In this document: positions 15,255 to 23,282 of the stretch, piece after piece | Numbering within the stretch: position 1 is the first letter of the stretch | Layout of the letters: each line of letters begins with the position of its first letter | Assembly (NCBI RefSeq): GCF_001746295.1 | Contig: NZ_MJAH01000012.1 | Coordinates: forward strand, 1 to 36,163 | From: Streptomyces sp. LUP47B | GTDB taxonomy: Bacteria > Actinomycetota > Actinomycetes > Streptomycetales > Streptomycetaceae | Reading direction: 5' to 3' | DNA length: 36,163 nt | Notes under the pieces: generated by a model | Seen by the model: only the letters and a program-made list of their open reading frames with translations | Told to the model about the DNA's origin: nothing | The model's database searches: none | Position numbers and translations under genes: made by a program

Positions 15255-18001
15255 TGCTCCGCTCCTTCCGGGGAGTGGTTCTGGTCGTGCGGGGGGTCGG
15301 ATGCGGTCCTGTGGGTTTCCACGTCGTCCGCGAACACCGGTCGGGTGTGGCTCCCGGTCTCGATGTCCCGGTGGGCACGCTCCACGGCCGCCTCGAACTC
15401 GTCGAGCGCGTCCCGCACGGCCTCGGCGTCCGCGGGCCGGGGCGGGGCCGCCTGGGAGACGGGGTCGGCACCGAGGGTGGTGCGCAGCGTGGCGCCACGG
15501 ACACGGCGACGCAGGGGACGGGCGCCGTCGCCGTTCCCGGTCACCTCGGCGGGTGCCGTCTCACCGGCGCGGGCCTTGGGAATGAACGTGGCTGTGCCGG
15601 AAGGGAGTTCGGGGGACGACGGGGTGTCGGAGGAGGCCGCGGGGGCGGTGCCCGGGCCGGTGGCGGACGAGGTGCGGTGGGGGATACGGCGGGGAAGCGC
15701 GGTGGGCCGGTCGGTGGCGGGCGTGACGGGCCCCTCCGACGCGGCGGAGCCCGCTCCCGCGACACCGGTCCCGGCGGACGCCGGAGCATCCTGCCCCGAC
15801 CCGGCACCGCCCGTCACCCCTGCGGCGGCCTCAGCCCGAGCGGCTGTGGCACCGGCGCCCTGAACGCCGGCCGAAGCCGACGCCGAGTACGAGCGGGAGT
15901 CCGACGCCGAGCGCGTTGTCGCGGCGCTCGCGGCAGCACCGACAACAGCCGCCGGAGCCGTGCGGGACTCCGCCGCCGTACCCGCCGACGAACCGCCGGA
16001 GGCAACCGTCACCGGGCTCATCGTCAGCAGGAGGGAGGAGGGGATCGTGACCTCGGCCGTCACACCGCCGCCCGGTGTGCGGGTGAGGACCACGCCCACC
16101 TCCCAGCGGCGCGCCAGCGTGCCGACCACGAACAGTCCGAGCACCTTCGTCGGGACCAGGTCGAGGCGTTCGCGGCGGATGAGGCGGGCGTTCTCCTCCT
16201 CCAGGCGCTCGGCGCTCATACCGAGACCGTGGTCGGAGATCACGACCAGCGCACCCTCGTGACTGTCCTTGACGATCACCTCGACGGGGCTGCCGGCGGG
16301 CGAGAAGGACACGGCGTTCTCGACGAGTTCGGCCACCATCAGGGTGAGGTCGCCGATGATGTCGGGCTCGACCATGGCCTCCGTGCCGGCCTGCAGGGAG
16401 ACCCGCTGGAAGCCCTCGATCTGGCCGAGCGCGGCGCGGACGACGTTGGTGAGGGCGAGCGGCCCGGAGTCGAGGACGGTCTCGCGGATGCCGGCCAGCA
16501 GCATCAGGCTGTCGGCGTTGCGGCGCAGGCGGACCGCGATGTGGTCGATGCTGTAGAGGCGTTCCAGGAGTGCCGGGTCGGTCTCGCCGCGCTCGACCGC
16601 GTCGATCAGGGCCAGCTGCCGGGTGGTCAGGTTGCTGACCCGGCGGCCCACGTTGCCGAACATCTCGGCGACGTTGCGGCGGCTGAGCACCTGGCGTTCC
16701 AGGAGCGCGACCGCGGTGGTCTGCACCTGGTTGAACACGTCGGCGAGATCACCGATCTCGTCCTTCGCGGTGACCGGCATCTCCTGGAGCCGCGGTGTCC
16801 CGGTGTCCTCGGTGTCGTCGTCGGCCACGCGGGCGAGCTCACGGCCCGCCACCTCGGCGACCTGCCTGGCGGCACCGGTGAGCGCCTGCACCGGGCGCAC
16901 CACCGAGCGTCGTACGGCCACCGAGAAGGCGAGCCAGAGCACGAAGCCGAGGAGAGCCGATCCGAGCAGCCAGGCGGCGTTCGAGCGCGCGTCCCGGGAG
17001 GCGGTGTCGGCGCGGTCGGCGATCTGGTCGATGAGCGAGGTGGTGGTCTTCAGCCGGGTCCGGGCCTGGGCGCGGTAGTCCGGGTAGGAGTCCAGCGCCG
17101 TCTGGAAGGCGTTCTTGATCTCGGACGGGGTGTCCGCCTGGAGCGTGCCCGGGTCGATCTGCAGCTCGGCGTACTGCCGGGCGATCGTCGCCTGGGCGGT
17201 GTTGTGCTCGATGTCGCCGAGTTCCTCGGCCTGCTGCGCACTGGCGAAGCGGCCGAAGCGCTCGACCTGGTGGGTGTACTCGTCGTAGGAGCCGATGGCG
17301 CCGATCAGCTCGATGAGGGCGTTGGAGTCGCCGGTCGTCGCGGAGAACACACCGGTCTCGAAGGCGCCGTGGGCGGCGTCGGCGCGCAGCAGAGAGTCGA
17401 GCAGGTTGCCGGTGAAGGTGGCGGCGAGGGCCGGGTTGCGGTCGAGCCCGAGACCGTCGATCAGGCCCTTGGCGGCGTCACTGTAGGCCGGGTCGATGTT
17501 GTCGGCCGGCAGATAGGACTTCTCGATGGTGTTGCGCAGGTCCTCCAGGCCGTTGACCTCGCGCAGGGCCTGGGCCTCCTCGCCCGGCAGCCGGCCGCCG
17601 AAGGTCGCCTGGACCTTCTCGACCTGGTTGTCCACCCGGATCTGGGCCTCGCGGTAGGCGGACTGCGAGGGGGTGGCGCCGTCCCAGGTGGCCTGGTGGC
17701 GCACGGAGAGCAGGACCGCCTGCTGGTGCTCGGCCTCCAACTGCCCGACGAGCTTGGCCACCTCGGCGCTGTCCCGGACCAGCCGGGACGCGTCCGACGC
17801 GTCCTGGGACTGGCCGACCTGGTCGGCGAAGAGATAGGTCAGCAGCACCGCGACCACCGCGAGAGGCACACCGACCAGGATGTTCAGCTTGCGCCGGAAC
17901 GGCCAGCGTTCGGCGAAGTCCCGTATACCACTGCCACGGGTGCCGCCCCGGGACGGCGGCGGTGCCGACCGGGTGGACGCGCCCACCTCGTTCGTGGACA
18001 C
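15251..18001 (-). CDS. cvnA: Conservon sensor kinase-like CvnA with NIT-type sensor domain
   Basis: A 916-residue membrane sensor. The GTG at 18001 was chosen because AAGGAGG lies just upstream; the open frame extends 27 codons further without a ribosome site. Membrane segment 1 is at about 40-59 and segment 2 at about 341-361, enclosing a helical extracytoplasmic domain of about 280 residues resembling nitrate/nitrite-sensing (NIT) domains. A HAMP region follows. The conserved SIDHIAVRLRRNADSL block retains the histidine, and the ATPase domain has an N-box (VAELVENAVSFSP) and G1 (DHGLGMS). The last about 260 residues are low-complexity Ala/Pro/Ser/Thr/Gly, probably a flexible cytoplasmic tail. 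It heads the cvnABCD unit and is divergent from the osmoprotectant-binding lipoprotein. Confidence 0.93.
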   Translation of the reverse strand: MSTNEVGASTRSAPPPSRGGTRGSGIRDFAERWPFRRKLNILVGVPLAVVAVLLTYLFADQVGQSQDASDASRLVRDSAEVAKLVGQLEAEHQQAVLLSVRHQATWDGATPSQSAYREAQIRVDNQVEKVQATFGGRLPGEEAQALREVNGLEDLRNTIEKSYLPADNIDPAYSDAAKGLIDGLGLDRNPALAATFTGNLLDSLLRADAAHGAFETGVFSATTGDSNALIELIGAIGSYDEYTHQVERFGRFASAQQAEELGDIEHNTAQATIARQYAELQIDPGTLQADTPSEIKNAFQTALDSYPDYRAQARTRLKTTTSLIDQIADRADTASRDARSNAAWLLGSALLGFVLWLAFSVAVRRSVVRPVQALTGAARQVAEVAGRELARVADDDTEDTGTPRLQEMPVTAKDEIGDLADVFNQVQTTAVALLERQVLSRRNVAEMFGNVGRRVSNLTTRQLALIDAVERGETDPALLERLYSIDHIAVRLRRNADSLMLLAGIRETVLDSGPLALTNVVRAALGQIEGFQRVSLQAGTEAMVEPDIIGDLTLMVAELVENAVSFSPAGSPVEVIVKDSHEGALVVISDHGLGMSAERLEEENARLIRRERLDLVPTKVLGLFVVGTLARRWEVGVVLTRTPGGGVTAEVTIPSSLLLTMSPVTVASGGSSAGTAAESRTAPAAVVGAAASAATTRSASDSRSYSASASAGVQGAGATAARAEAAAGVTGGAGSGQDAPASAGTGVAGAGSAASEGPVTPATDRPTALPRRIPHRTSSATGPGTAPAASSDTPSSPELPSGTATFIPKARAGETAPAEVTGNGDGARPLRRRVRGATLRTTLGADPVSQAAPPRPADAEAVRDALDEFEAAVERAHRDIETGSHTRPVFADDVETHRTASDPPHDQNHSPEGAEQ

Positions 18002-18366
18002 CAGCCCTCCTTCGTGGATGTCTCGGCGGCGCGAGAACGCACATGACCGATACTGATCGCTACGGGACGGTGCATAGGACACCTGAGTGGCTCCTGCACG
18101 CCTGTGTGACCGGCGCCAACTTCGGCGAGACTACAGCCTCTTCGGACAGCGCTTGCCGCCGCCCTGAGTCAAGAATCCGTTACAACCCGCGCCGCACCCC
18201 GCGTGCCGGTTTCGCTTTTCCTTCACAACCGATCACGGGTTGATGCCAATTGTGACCAGGCCGGTCTTGACTGGGCCAGAACAGGCTGGATTGGATCAGT
18301 GCAAGGGCTTCCCCCCTTGAACGTCCTTGAACCCCCTTGCATCCCCTGAGTTCCGGAACGGGAATC
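18002..18366. promoter_or_regulatory. Divergent control region, cvnA1 versus osmoprotectant-binding protein
   Basis: This 365-nt gap holds no gene I can support. On the plus strand TTGACT at 18267-18272 and TTGGAT at 18291-18296 are 18 nt apart and could be a weak promoter for the binding-protein gene. Closer to that gene are three phased direct repeats, listed separately. Near cvnA the minus strand has the AAGGAGG ribosome site. Local GC drops around 18150-18300 compared with the flanking genes. Confidence 0.5.
18315..18340 (+). promoter_or_regulatory. Three CCTTG(A/C) direct repeats at 10-bp spacing, putative operator
   Basis: CCTTGA starts at 18315 and again at 18325, and CCTTGC at 18335, each exactly one helical turn apart. 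GCAAGGG at 18301-18307 is the inverted complement of CCCTTGC at 18334-18340. The array lies 27 nt before the chosen GTG of the osmoprotectant-binding protein. Phased repeats like this often bind a regulator on one DNA face. PhoP boxes use 11-nt repeats of a GTTCA type, so the fit to them is poor. The regulator is unknown. Confidence 0.45.
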
Positions 18367-19332
18367 GTGACTTTTACCGCCGCACACCGCAGGTCCCTCA
18401 GGAAGAACCCCGGCGTGGCCGCTGTCGCGCTCGCCGCCGCCACGGTCCTGCTGGCGGGATGCGGGTCCTCCGACGACACCTCCGACCCGCTGAGCGAGGA
18501 CACGGCGGGGGCCGCCAACGGTGACACCGTCGTCGTCGGCTCCAACAACTTCGCCGAGAGCATCCTGCTCGCCGACATCTACGGTGAAGCCCTGAAGGCC
18601 AAGGGCGTCAAGGTCACCTACAAGCCCAACATCGGCAGCCGCGAGACCACTTACGGCCTGCTGAAGAACGGCTCCATCACCGTCCTGCCCGAGTACAACG
18701 GCTCGCTGCTGGCCTACCTGGACAAGGACGCCAAGCAGGAGTCGGCGCAGGCCGTGAACGCCGCGGCCACGGCCAAGCTCGACTCCAAGCTGACGCTGCT
18801 GGAGTCGGCGCCGGCGGAGGACAAGGACTCGGTCTCGGTCAACGCGGCCACCGCGAAGAAGTACAACCTGACCAGCGAGTCCACACTCGCCGACCTCAAG
18901 GACATCGCCCCGGACCTGGTCGTCGGCGGTTCGCCGGAGTTCCAGACCCGGCAGCAGGGTCTGCTGGGCCTGGAGTCCGTGTACGGCCTGAAGTTCAAGT
19001 CCTTCAAGGCGCTCGACGCGGGCGGTCCGCTGACCCAGGCGGCGCTGAAGAAGAACACCGTGCAGGCCGCGGACATCTTCACGACCGATCCGACCATCAT
19101 CAAGGAGAAGTTCGTCGTCCTCCAGGACCCGAAGAACCTCTTCGGCTTCGCGAACGTGACTCCGCTGGTCTACAAGTCCGGCCTCTCCTCGGAGGGCGTC
19201 GCCGCCCTCAACGCGGTCTCGGCCAAGCTGGACACCAAGGCGCTCCTCGAGATGGACTCCCAGGTCCAGCTGGAGAGCAAGGACCCGCTGGACGTGGCGA
19301 AGGCGTGGCTGAAGACGAACGGACTGGGCTGA
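18367..19332 (+). CDS. opuCC: Osmoprotectant (glycine betaine/choline-type) binding lipoprotein
   Basis: A 321-residue OpuAC/ProX/OsmF-type binding protein. A signal peptide with lipobox LLAGC places lipidated C32 at the mature N-terminus. Then come VVVGSNNFAESILLADIYGEAL and KPNIGSRETTYGLLKNGSI, typical of this family, and VLPEYNGSLLAYL, part of the ligand-cage region. It should capture quaternary amines or similar solutes outside the cell for the permease/ATPase encoded at 11219-13715. The GTG at 18367 was chosen; the frame is open to a TTG at 18337, which has no better ribosome site. It is separated from its predicted partners by the first conservon, so its expression can be set independently. 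Confidence 0.92.
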   Translation: MTFTAAHRRSLRKNPGVAAVALAAATVLLAGCGSSDDTSDPLSEDTAGAANGDTVVVGSNNFAESILLADIYGEALKAKGVKVTYKPNIGSRETTYGLLKNGSITVLPEYNGSLLAYLDKDAKQESAQAVNAAATAKLDSKLTLLESAPAEDKDSVSVNAATAKKYNLTSESTLADLKDIAPDLVVGGSPEFQTRQQGLLGLESVYGLKFKSFKALDAGGPLTQAALKKNTVQAADIFTTDPTIIKEKFVVLQDPKNLFGFANVTPLVYKSGLSSEGVAALNAVSAKLDTKALLEMDSQVQLESKDPLDVAKAWLKTNGLG

Positions 19333-19344
19333 CCCAGGTCGAGA

Positions 19345-19405
19345 ACCGGCGCGGGTGGTCTTCCCTGCAGTGGACGGACTCCTCCCCAGGGGGACCCGCG
19401 CCGGT
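19345..19405 (+). terminator. Long-stem hairpin after the binding-protein gene
   Basis: ACCGGCGCGGGT at 19345-19356 pairs perfectly with ACCCGCGCCGGT at 19394-19405, enclosing 37 nt that may fold further. It starts 13 nt after the stop codon, so it is a probable terminator or 3'-end stabiliser. There is no U-tract. Confidence 0.7.
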
Positions 19406-19523
19406 CCCGACGGTGGCCGTGCTCGACACCGCGTGGCCGGCCGGCGCGGGCGACGCCGGGGCTCGGCTCCCGTCCCGCCGGGTCCGAGCGCAACCGGCCG
19501 CTGTCCGGCGGCCCCGACGCCGT

Positions 19524-19951
19524 GACCGTATGACCCTCCGGTCGGCTCGCAGGTCAGACTCCGAGTTCCGCCCGGACCCGGACCCGGGCCGCGGCGCCCA
19601 CGGCCACCGCGTCCCGGCCGAGCCGTGAGAGGACCACCCGTATCGGATGCTCTTGCTGTCTCCCGCGGTCCCGAGGTCGTGACCGTATGCCCCTCCGGTC
19701 GGCTCGCAGGTCAGACTCCGAGTTCCGCCCGGACCCGGGCCGCGGCGCCCACGGCCACCGCGTCCCGGCCGAGCCGTGAGAGGACCACCCGTATCGGATG
19801 CTCTTGCTGTCTCCCGCGGTCCCGAGGTCGTGACCGTATGCCCCTCCGGTCGGCTCGCAGGTCAGACTCCGAGTTCCGCCCGGACCCGGGCCGCGGCGCC
19901 CACCGCCACCGCGTCCCCGCCGAGCAGTGCGGGCACCACCCGTACCGGATG
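19524..19951 (-). repeat. Three tandem copies of the ROK kinase 3' end
   Basis: On the minus strand the true end of the ROK kinase gene has its stop at 19864-19862. The same segment recurs with stops at 19713-19711 and 19556-19554, offsets of 151 and 157 nt. Each copy includes about 28 tail codons and about 30 nt of shared flank (starting GACCGTATG at 19832, 19681 and 19524). The gene tail is RVVPALLGGDAVAVGAAAR followed by VRAELGV. Both extra copies read RVVLSRLGRDAVAVGAAAR. The outermost also has a 6-nt, in-frame VR duplication. The two outer copies share a further 31-nt block (CTCTTGCTGTCTCCCGCGG and on) absent from the gene. The offsets are not multiples of three, apart from each other. 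Apart from these copies and the hairpin at 19345, the 529-nt gap holds no gene. Confidence 0.9.
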
Positions 19952-20761
19952 TCCGCTGACCGGCGGTTCGGTGGCCAGGGTCCGCAGGATCGACGGTTCG
20001 AGGAGCGTCCAGGCGCGGCTGACGCCCCCGCCGATCACGACGGTGGTGACATCCAGCAGGCCTGCCGTGACGAGCAGCGCGCGAGCCACGGCGGCGCCCG
20101 CGTCCTCGTACACGGCGAGCGCGTCCGGGTCGGCGGCCTCCGCCACTTCGCGCGCGTCCAGCTCCCGCCCGGTGCGCTCCCCGTACCGCGCCGCGATCGC
20201 CCGACCCGACGCGAGCGTCTCCAGATGGCCGCGCGCGCCGCAGGTGCACGGCAGGTCGCCGAAGCCCGGGATGTGCCCGATCTCGCCCGCAGCGCCGTGC
20301 GGCCCGCCGTAGAGCGCGCCGTCCAGCAACAGCGCCCCGCCGACCCCGGTGCCCAGGGTCATCCCGAGCACATCGGGCTCGCCGGCCACCGCCCCGGCCG
20401 TCGCCTCGCCCCGCAGGAACGCGTTGACGTCGTTGTCGAGGAACGCCGGCACACCGAGCGCCTCCTCGAACGCCGCCGTCACCGCGAACCCGGCCCAGTC
20501 CCGGAAGGAATCGCTGGCGACCAGAATCCGCCCCGCCGGCGCGTCCACCACACCCGCCGCCCCGACCCCGACCCCGAGCAGCCGTGCGTCCGTACGGTGA
20601 AGCAGCAGGCGTACGGCGTCCAGCGCGGCGCCGACCATCGCGCCTCCGCCGGCGGCCGCGGGCGTGGGCACCTCCAGTCGTTCGACCACCGTCAAGTCAG
20701 CGGTGAACAGGGCCACTTGTGTACTGGTACCGCCGATGTCGACACCGGCGACCGCCTTCAC
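19862..20761 (-). CDS. ROK-family sugar kinase
   Basis: A 299-residue ROK kinase without a DNA-binding domain. The ATP motif AGVDIGGTST is at the N-terminus, catalytic D111 lies in FLDNDVNAF, a glycine-rich GMTLGTGVGGAL loop follows, and the zinc/sugar site is E160, H163 and C172-C174. The usual third cysteine of CxCGxxGCxE is H179 here (CTCGARGHLE), so the zinc site may be Cys2His2. Such enzymes phosphorylate glucose, GlcNAc, ManNAc or related sugars in the cytoplasm. The GTG start overlaps the stop of the transporter ATPase (GTGA), so it is the last gene of the transporter operon. This suggests that the imported compound contains or releases a sugar. The substrate cannot be read from sequence. 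Confidence 0.92.
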   Translation of the reverse strand: MKAVAGVDIGGTSTQVALFTADLTVVERLEVPTPAAAGGGAMVGAALDAVRLLLHRTDARLLGVGVGAAGVVDAPAGRILVASDSFRDWAGFAVTAAFEEALGVPAFLDNDVNAFLRGEATAGAVAGEPDVLGMTLGTGVGGALLLDGALYGGPHGAAGEIGHIPGFGDLPCTCGARGHLETLASGRAIAARYGERTGRELDAREVAEAADPDALAVYEDAGAAVARALLVTAGLLDVTTVVIGGGVSRAWTLLEPSILRTLATEPPVSGHPVRVVPALLGGDAVAVGAAARVRAELGV

Positions 20762-22377
20762 GCGGTGACCTCGGCCCGCTGTTCGGCGCGCCGCCGCCGC
20801 TGCACCACCGGATCCGGCACGGGTACGGCCGCGATGAGCCGCCGGGTGTACTCGGTCTCCGGGCGCAGCAGCGTCGACATGGTCGGCCCCTGCTCCTCGA
20901 CCCGCCCGTCCCGCATGACGACGACCCGCTGCGCGAACTCCTGCACGACGGCCAGGTCGTGGGAGACGAAGAGACAGGCGAACCCCAACTCCCGCTGCAA
21001 CTCGGCGATCACCTCCAGCACGGTCCGCTGCACGCTCACATCCAGCGCGCTCGTCGGCTCGTCCGCGACCAGCAGCCGGGGTTCGAGGACCAGCGCCCGG
21101 GCGAGACTCACCCGCTGCCGCTGACCACCGGACAGCTCACGCGGCCCCCGCCCCGCCAACTCCCTGGGCAGCCGCACGAGTTCGAGCACCTCCGCGACGC
21201 GGTCCCGGCGCTCGGCCACCGACATCCCCCCGCGGTGCACCCTGAGGGGCTCCGCCACGCACTCGGCCACACTCATCCGCGCGTCCAGCGAGGCCACCGG
21301 GTCCTGGAGCACCACCCCCACACCGGACAGGAGCGCCCGCCGCTTCCGGCCCCGGACCCGGCCCAGGTCGGCCCCGAACAGGGACACCGATCCCGAGGCG
21401 GGCGCGACCAGCCCGAGTGCGACCCTGGCGGCGGTCGACTTGCCCGACCCGGACTCGCCCACGAGCCCGACGGTCTCCCCGGGACGGACGTCGAGGAAGA
21501 CGCCGTCCAGGGCCTGGACCCGCCCGAACCGCACGGACACGTCCCGGAGCCGCACCACGGGGGGCTCTTCGGCCGGAGGTGCGTCCTCGCCGCTGAACCT
21601 CAGTCGCGGCACCGCCGCAAGGAGCCCCCGCGTGTACTCGTGCTCGGGCCGCAACAGCACGTCCTCGACGGGCCCCGTCTCCACGACCTCGCCCCGCAGC
21701 ATCACGGCGACCCGGTCCGCGAAGTCGGCGACCACGCCCATGTTGTGCGTGACGAGCAGGACGCCGGTGCCCGAGTCGGCCGCCAGCCGCCGCAGCAGAT
21801 CCAGGATCTCGGCCTGCACGGTCACGTCGAGCGCGGTGGTCGGCTCGTCCGCGATCAGCAGACTGGGCGAGTTGGCGATCGCCATGGCGATGACGACCCG
21901 CTGCCGCTGCCCGCCCGACAGCTGGAAGGGGAACGCCGAGGCCCGCCGCTCCGGCTCGGGTATCCCGACGCGGCGCAGCAGCTCGACCGCCTCCCGGGCG
22001 GCCTCCGACCGGGAGACGTCCCGGTGGTTGCGTACGACCTCCGCGATCTGGGCGCCGACCCGGGTGAGCGGGTCGAGGGCGGTGGCCGGTTCCTGGAACA
22101 CCATGGAGGCGGTGCGCCCCCGCAGCCGGGCGAGCGCAGTCTCCGGGGCTCCGACGATCTCCGTACCGTCGACCGCGATACGCCCCGAGGCGCGGGCGGT
22201 GCCCGGCAGCAGCCCCATCGCGGCGAGCGCCACCGTCGATTTCCCGGACCCGGACTCGCCGACGAGGGCGAGTGTCTCGCCCGGCCGGACGTGCAGCGAC
22301 ACGCCACGGACGGCGGGTACGTCACCCGTCTCCGTGGAGAAGGTCACCCCGAGACCCTCGATGGTCAGGATGTTCAC
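20758..22377 (-). CDS. Double-ATPase subunit of a peptide-type ABC transporter (DppD-DppF fusion)
   Basis: A 539-residue protein with two complete ABC ATPase domains. The first (about 1-250) has GESGSGKST (K46), LSGGQRQR, LLIADEPTTALD and VTHNMGVV. The second (about 275-525) has GESGSGKST (K313), LSGGQRQR, LLVADEPTSALD and VSHDLAVV. Such fused ATPases energise dipeptide, oligopeptide, nickel or glutathione-type importers with one polypeptide. The GTG at 22377 overlaps the permease stop (GTGA). The longer upstream frame runs through the permease gene and was rejected. The protein lies at the cytoplasmic face of the two permeases encoded upstream. Confidence 0.94.
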   Translation of the reverse strand: MNILTIEGLGVTFSTETGDVPAVRGVSLHVRPGETLALVGESGSGKSTVALAAMGLLPGTARASGRIAVDGTEIVGAPETALARLRGRTASMVFQEPATALDPLTRVGAQIAEVVRNHRDVSRSEAAREAVELLRRVGIPEPERRASAFPFQLSGGQRQRVVIAMAIANSPSLLIADEPTTALDVTVQAEILDLLRRLAADSGTGVLLVTHNMGVVADFADRVAVMLRGEVVETGPVEDVLLRPEHEYTRGLLAAVPRLRFSGEDAPPAEEPPVVRLRDVSVRFGRVQALDGVFLDVRPGETVGLVGESGSGKSTAARVALGLVAPASGSVSLFGADLGRVRGRKRRALLSGVGVVLQDPVASLDARMSVAECVAEPLRVHRGGMSVAERRDRVAEVLELVRLPRELAGRGPRELSGGQRQRVSLARALVLEPRLLVADEPTSALDVSVQRTVLEVIAELQRELGFACLFVSHDLAVVQEFAQRVVVMRDGRVEEQGPTMSTLLRPETEYTRRLIAAVPVPDPVVQRRRRAEQRAEVTA

Positions 22378-23282
22378 GCGCGTCCCCTCACGTCGAAGGC
22401 GTCCCGCAGCCCGTCGCCGATCGCGTTGAACGCGCACACGACGAGGATGATCGCGAGGCCCGGCGGAACGATCAGCCACCAGCGCCCCGAGTACGCGGCC
22501 GTCAGCCCGGCCGACAGCATGCCGCCCCAGTCGGTCTTCGGCGGCTGCACACCGAGCCCGAGATACGACACATAGGCGATGAGCAGGATCGCGTCGGCGA
22601 TCTGGAAGGTGGCCGCGACGACGATCGTGGACACCGAGTTCGGCAGGATGTGCCGGCGGACGGCCCGCCCGTGCGTGCCACCGGTGGCGCGCAGGGTCAG
22701 TACGTAGTCCCGGTTCTTCAGCGTGAGCGTCTCGGCCCGCACCAGCCGGGACGGCACGAGCCAGGACACCAGTCCGAGCACGACGATCAGCCCGAGCGTG
22801 CCGGGACTGGTGATGGCGGACACGACCAGCAGGATGAACAGCGCGGGGATGGCGATGCCCGCGTCGACGACCCGCATCATCACGGCATCGACCCACCCGC
22901 CCGCATACCCCGCGACGGCCCCCCACAGCGTCCCGATGACGGTGGCGAGCACCCCGGCCGCCAGCCCGACGAGCAGCGACACCTGCCCGCCGTACATGAG
23001 CCGCCCGAGCTGGTCGTGCCCGACGGCGTCGGTACCGAGCCAATGGGCCGAATTCGGCGCCAGATTGACCTGGGTGAGGTCGGTGTGGGTCTGGTCGGTG
23101 GAGTACACCAGCGGCCCGACGAAACAGAACAGCAGGAAGAGAACGACAACAGCGGCCCCGGCCACAGCGAGCCGATTGCGCGCGAAGCGCGCTCTCAGGG
23201 GCGCGGGGCTGCGTCCGTTTGCGGCTCCGCCGCGGGGCGCGACAAGGCCCCACCGGCGGACGGTTTCGACACGACCACTCAC
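22374..23282 (-). CDS. Peptide-type ABC transporter permease (DppC-like)
   Basis: A 302-residue permease. A basic cytoplasmic N-terminus leads to the first helix (about 35-55, LAVAGAAVVVLFLLFCFVG). An extracytoplasmic loop with HWLGTDAVGHDQLGRLMYGG, a DppC-family hallmark, follows, then five more helices with the coupling motif LRATGGTHGRAVRRHILPN. The GTG at 23282 overlaps the stop of the upstream permease (GTGA). Residues about 11-29 are encoded by a copy of a Streptomyces palindromic repeat that sits mostly in intergenic DNA elsewhere. The reading frame is kept and the segment precedes the first helix, so function is probably intact. Confidence 0.93.
   Translation of the reverse strand: MSGRVETVRRWGLVAPRGGAANGRSPAPLRARFARNRLAVAGAAVVVLFLLFCFVGPLVYSTDQTHTDLTQVNLAPNSAHWLGTDAVGHDQLGRLMYGGQVSLLVGLAAGVLATVIGTLWGAVAGYAGGWVDAVMMRVVDAGIAIPALFILLVVSAITSPGTLGLIVVLGLVSWLVPSRLVRAETLTLKNRDYVLTLRATGGTHGRAVRRHILPNSVSTIVVAATFQIADAILLIAYVSYLGLGVQPPKTDWGGMLSAGLTAAYSGRWWLIVPPGLAIILVVCAFNAIGDGLRDAFDVRGRA
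23196..23251. repeat. Streptomyces-type palindromic repeat inside a permease gene
   Basis: The segment contains GGGGCGCGGGGCTG, the self-complementary core GCGGCTCCGCCGC, and GGGCGCGACAAGGCCCC. It matches the intergenic copy at 27379-27436 in the order GGGCGCGGG - GTCC - GCGGCTCCGCCGCG - GGCGCGAC. I recognise this element as common between Streptomyces genes. Here it lies within coding DNA at the permease N-terminus. Confidence 0.75.

Noticed and set aside
13753..18001. Mobile island carrying the first conservon
   Set aside because: There is no integrase, transposase, tRNA target or flanking direct repeat, and base composition matches the neighbours. Insertion remains possible but has no direct mark.
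18315..18340. PhoP (PHO) box on the minus strand, from GTTCAAGG repeats
   Set aside because: The repeat period is 10 nt rather than 11 and the motif departs from the usual GTTCACC core.
19524..19861. Independent short genes in the repeated intergenic DNA
   Set aside because: The open frames are explained as copies of the ROK kinase tail; there is no start codon with a ribosome site.
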